Source: Maribacter forsetii DSM 18668 (lineage in GTDB: Bacteria; Bacteroidota; Bacteroidia; Flavobacteriales; Flavobacteriaceae). From it: 64,000 nucleotides of DNA. Made by a program: the position numbers and the translations under genes. Below are positions 61,736-64,000 of this stretch, in pieces. The stretch covers positions 3,534,001 to 3,598,000 of the forward strand of contig NZ_JQLH01000001.1 of NCBI RefSeq assembly GCF_000744105.1, given 5' to 3'. Every line of letters begins with the position of its first letter. Within the stretch, counting starts at the first letter, position 1. The notes under the pieces are model-generated. The model saw nothing but the letters and a program-made list of their open reading frames with translations, was not told the DNA's origin and made no database searches.

Positions 61736-63085
61736 TTATCCTATTTCTTTTTGCAATAAATCTAACCCCTCACGAATAATCTTCTGGTGTGGCTGTTTAG
61801 AAATACATATAAACTCAGTTAACGAAAAATCTTCTGGAGCCACTTCATACAAACCTAATTGCTCCATTTCATCCAAATCCTTAACCATACAAGCCTTTAA
61901 AAGCTGCATTGGAAAAATATCCATCGGAAAAACTTTTTCATATTGTCCCGTTACCACGAAAGCCCTATGCTCACCATTGGTATTGGTATCTAAATCATAT
62001 TTTTTATTTGGTTGCATCCAAGAGAAAGTCAATGCCCTGGTTGCCGAAATCTTATTGAAAACCGGTTTATTCCATCCAAACAACTCATAATCGTCTCCTT
62101 CTGGAATTACTGTTACCGTATTATTATAGTATCCTAAATAACCGTCTGGCTTACTTTTAGAACCTGTAAGCACATCACCATTGATTACTCTAAAATTCTC
62201 TTCATTAACGCCACTTGCGTATAAGAAAGTAGAAATTTCGGAACCAATTTTAGTAGTATAATATTTAGGCGCCTTTACCGATGAACCTGCAAGAGCTATA
62301 GTACGCTCTGCATTGAATTTACCTGTCAATAAATATTCACCTATAATAATTAAATCTTGAGGCGTTACCGTCCAAACCAACTCTCCTTTATTAATAGGAT
62401 CCAACTTATTGATTTGCGTACCTACCAAACCTGCAGGATGCGGACCTGACACATTATGCACCTCTACACCATTCATTGATGACAAAGGCGAACTACCAGA
62501 ACCAACAGAAACATGTACCTTACCAGGCGTTAACTTACCCAATGCAGTAATTGCTGTCTGCAACTCCTTTTCCTTTCCCTGCAACACATAATCCAAGTCT
62601 GCCTGCAAAGGACCACTTGAATATCCTGAAATGAAAATTGATTTCGGTGTAGTATCTGGGTTTGCGATTACATCATAAGGCCTTTGCTTAATAAATGGCC
62701 AACAGCCACTTTTCAACAACGTAGCTTTCAGCTCTTCTTTTGATGCATTCTCTACATCTAAAGCAGCACCTGAAAATGCCTCTTGTGTTTTATCTGCCAA
62801 TATCTTTAAGGTCAAAATACGTCTTCTATCCCCTCTTTCAATTTCTATAAGCTCACCGCTCACTGGCGAAACAAAAACCATACTTTCCATGTTTTTGTTA
62901 TAGAACAAAGGCTCGCCCGCTTTAACTTCGGCGCCTTGCTTTACCATCATTTTTGGGGTAATTCCGTGAAAATCACTTAACTGTATTGCGTAAACATTAC
63001 TTAAAACAGCTTTTGAAGTAGTCTGTTCTGCGGCGCCCACCAGATTAATGTTGAGCCCTTTCTTAATTCGAATGTCTTTTGACAT
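61736..63085 (-). CDS. nqrA: Na+-translocating NADH:quinone reductase subunit A
   Basis: 449 residues, no membrane helix. It starts MSKDIRIKKGLNINLVGAAE, and has the Nqr-A patterns FHGITPKMMVKQGAEVKAGE and VSGPHPAGLVGTQINKLDPI. NqrA is the cytoplasmic peripheral subunit, involved in quinone reaction. First gene of the operon nqrABCDEF, read on the minus strand. Intergenic gaps of 1-20 bp throughout point to one transcript. Confidence 0.97.
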   Translation of the reverse strand: MSKDIRIKKGLNINLVGAAEQTTSKAVLSNVYAIQLSDFHGITPKMMVKQGAEVKAGEPLFYNKNMESMVFVSPVSGELIEIERGDRRRILTLKILADKTQEAFSGAALDVENASKEELKATLLKSGCWPFIKQRPYDVIANPDTTPKSIFISGYSSGPLQADLDYVLQGKEKELQTAITALGKLTPGKVHVSVGSGSSPLSSMNGVEVHNVSGPHPAGLVGTQINKLDPINKGELVWTVTPQDLIIIGEYLLTGKFNAERTIALAGSSVKAPKYYTTKIGSEISTFLYASGVNEENFRVINGDVLTGSKSKPDGYLGYYNNTVTVIPEGDDYELFGWNKPVFNKISATRALTFSWMQPNKKYDLDTNTNGEHRAFVVTGQYEKVFPMDIFPMQLLKACMVKDLDEMEQLGLYEVAPEDFSLTEFICISKQPHQKIIREGLDLLQKEIG

Positions 63086-63119
63086 GTGCGTTTAGACCTT
63101 TAGGTTATCAAAATTTGAG

Positions 63120-63127
63120 CAAATTTA
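63120..63127 (-). promoter_or_regulatory. Candidate -7 promoter element of nqr operon
   Basis: On the minus strand this reads TAAATTTG, an exact TAnnTTTG match, 34 bp before the nqrA ATG. No clear -33 element at the expected distance. Confidence 0.4.
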
Positions 63128-63237
63128 AGTACAAAAAGTTCGTTTTCATAATTATTGTCCCATAAATTAGACAATAGAACGAGGTATATTTTTTAGGCAC
63201 CCTTTTTGTTTACCTTTACTTAAAAAAACGGGGTATA

Positions 63238-64000
63238 ATGCGCATTTTCTTCAAACATTTTATTTGTCTATTATTTTTACAAAATTTAGTTGCACAAGTT
63301 CAGACAGAGATAAATCCGCCAGAAAACATAAAATCCATTGTTTTCAAAGGACCTACAGAAGATCAATTTCCCGTAATTAAAATAGGAGAACCTATTTATC
63401 TTGAGTTCGATGACGTTTTAGCCAATGAGCAAGACTACTATTATAAGGTAGTTCATTGCGATTATGATTGGACACCTTCTTCTCTTTTAAAATCCCAGTA
63501 CTTAGACGGTGTTGATAACCAGCGCATCACAGATTACGAAAACAGTTATAGCACTTTACAGTCATATTCTAATTATCAACTGACTATACCCAACGACAAT
63601 GTTAGACTAAAAGTTAGCGGTAATTATGTTTTAGAAATTTACAATAGCTACAACGAACTGCAGTTTTCACGAAGGTTTGTAGTTTACAAAGACATTGTTT
63701 CTGTAGCCACGGAAGTAAAACGTTCTAGAGATTTTAATTTTATCAATGAAAAACAAGTAGTTCAATTCAGTATTACTTCTGGCTCGTTAAGATTAATAAA
63801 CCCAAAGAAAGAAGTAAAAGTAGCCATTCTTCAAAATCATTATTGGCCAACCGCAATAACCAATGTACCACCGCAATACACCATGGGCGATGAACTGGTT
63901 TATAAATATGACCAAGAAACAGCATTTTACGGCGGTAACGAATATCTACTTTTTGACACTAGCGACCTTAGAGCCCCAAGTTCACAAATTTCAAGTATTG
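63238..64000 (+). CDS. T9SS plug-domain protein (DUF5103), partial at window end
   Basis: The frame is open from the ATG at 63238 to the end of the window (254 codons, C-terminus missing). Signal peptide about 1-19 (LFLQNLVAQ), then SIVFKGPTEDQFPVIKIGEP, YYYKVVHCDYDWTPSSLLKS and SRRFVVYKD, which match the N-terminal plug region of DUF5103 proteins. In characterised flavobacteria the plug occludes the periplasmic or outer side of the SprA translocon of T9SS. It is divergent from nqrA. A weak -7-like TACCTTTA lies at 63211-63218. Confidence 0.85.
   Translation, partial: MRIFFKHFICLLFLQNLVAQVQTEINPPENIKSIVFKGPTEDQFPVIKIGEPIYLEFDDVLANEQDYYYKVVHCDYDWTPSSLLKSQYLDGVDNQRITDYENSYSTLQSYSNYQLTIPNDNVRLKVSGNYVLEIYNSYNELQFSRRFVVYKDIVSVATEVKRSRDFNFINEKQVVQFSITSGSLRLINPKKEVKVAILQNHYWPTAITNVPPQYTMGDELVYKYDQETAFYGGNEYLLFDTSDLRAPSSQISSI

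Noticed and set aside
1..64000. rRNA, tRNA or tmRNA genes
   Set aside because: No cloverleaf-like or rRNA-like conserved stretches were noticed on either strand, but a covariance-model scan was not possible here.

Overview
The window is AT-rich chromosomal DNA of a member of the Flavobacteriaceae (Bacteroidota), probably marine. This rests on gene content. It has giant type IX secretion (T9SS) cargo proteins with gliding-type C-terminal sorting domains, a PorP/SprF homologue, a PorE-like OmpA protein and a T9SS plug protein, plus a complete sodium-pumping NADH:quinone reductase (nqrA-F) operon. Several genes are preceded by the Bacteroidota -7 promoter motif TAnnTTTG. No rRNA, tRNA, CRISPR array, insertion sequence or integrase was seen.

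Layout. (1) 1-23.3 kb is a surface-adhesin locus: a 4613-residue Calx-beta protein, a second adhesin of about 1800 residues sharing its C-terminal part, then porP/sprF-like and porE-like genes. (2) 23.4-25.7 kb, minus strand: a ClpP paralogue, an MscS-type channel, a 63-residue protein and an ECF sigma factor; the last two overlap at TAATG. (3) 25.8-36.9 kb is mixed housekeeping: a lipoprotein, a frameshifted carboxypeptidase-regulatory-like gene, an MFS transporter with heptanucleotide repeats in its leader, kynureninase, a GNAT acetyltransferase, an O-methyltransferase, a PAP2 phosphatase, TatA, an M1 peptidase, a DUF6702-like protein and two paralogous CarboxypepD_reg-like proteins. (4) 37.2-49.1 kb holds two related cassettes. 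Each pairs a long, internally repetitive, tail-fibre-like secreted protein with a small partner of about 390 residues carrying a type B T9SS sorting domain. (5) 49.2-55.5 kb: M15 and M48 peptidases, a 55-residue membrane protein, two exported ankyrin proteins, and a likely gpmI-map-methyltransferase operon. (6) 55.5-63.1 kb, minus strand: nqrABCDEF, then a 120-residue protein and apbE, the flavin transferase expected to load FMN onto NqrB and NqrC. (7) The start of a T9SS plug protein gene runs off the right end.

The unifying theme is cell-surface display through T9SS: cargo (two adhesins, two fibre/partner cassettes), probable delivery components (PorP/SprF, PorE-like, plug) and several envelope enzymes. 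The most notable signals are long tandem arrays of near-identical domains, a patchwork of about 98-99% identity between the two adhesin genes, the duplicated fibre/partner cassettes (the best candidate for an undescribed system), a single-base frameshift, and heptamer repeats whose copy number could alter an upstream start of a transporter gene.
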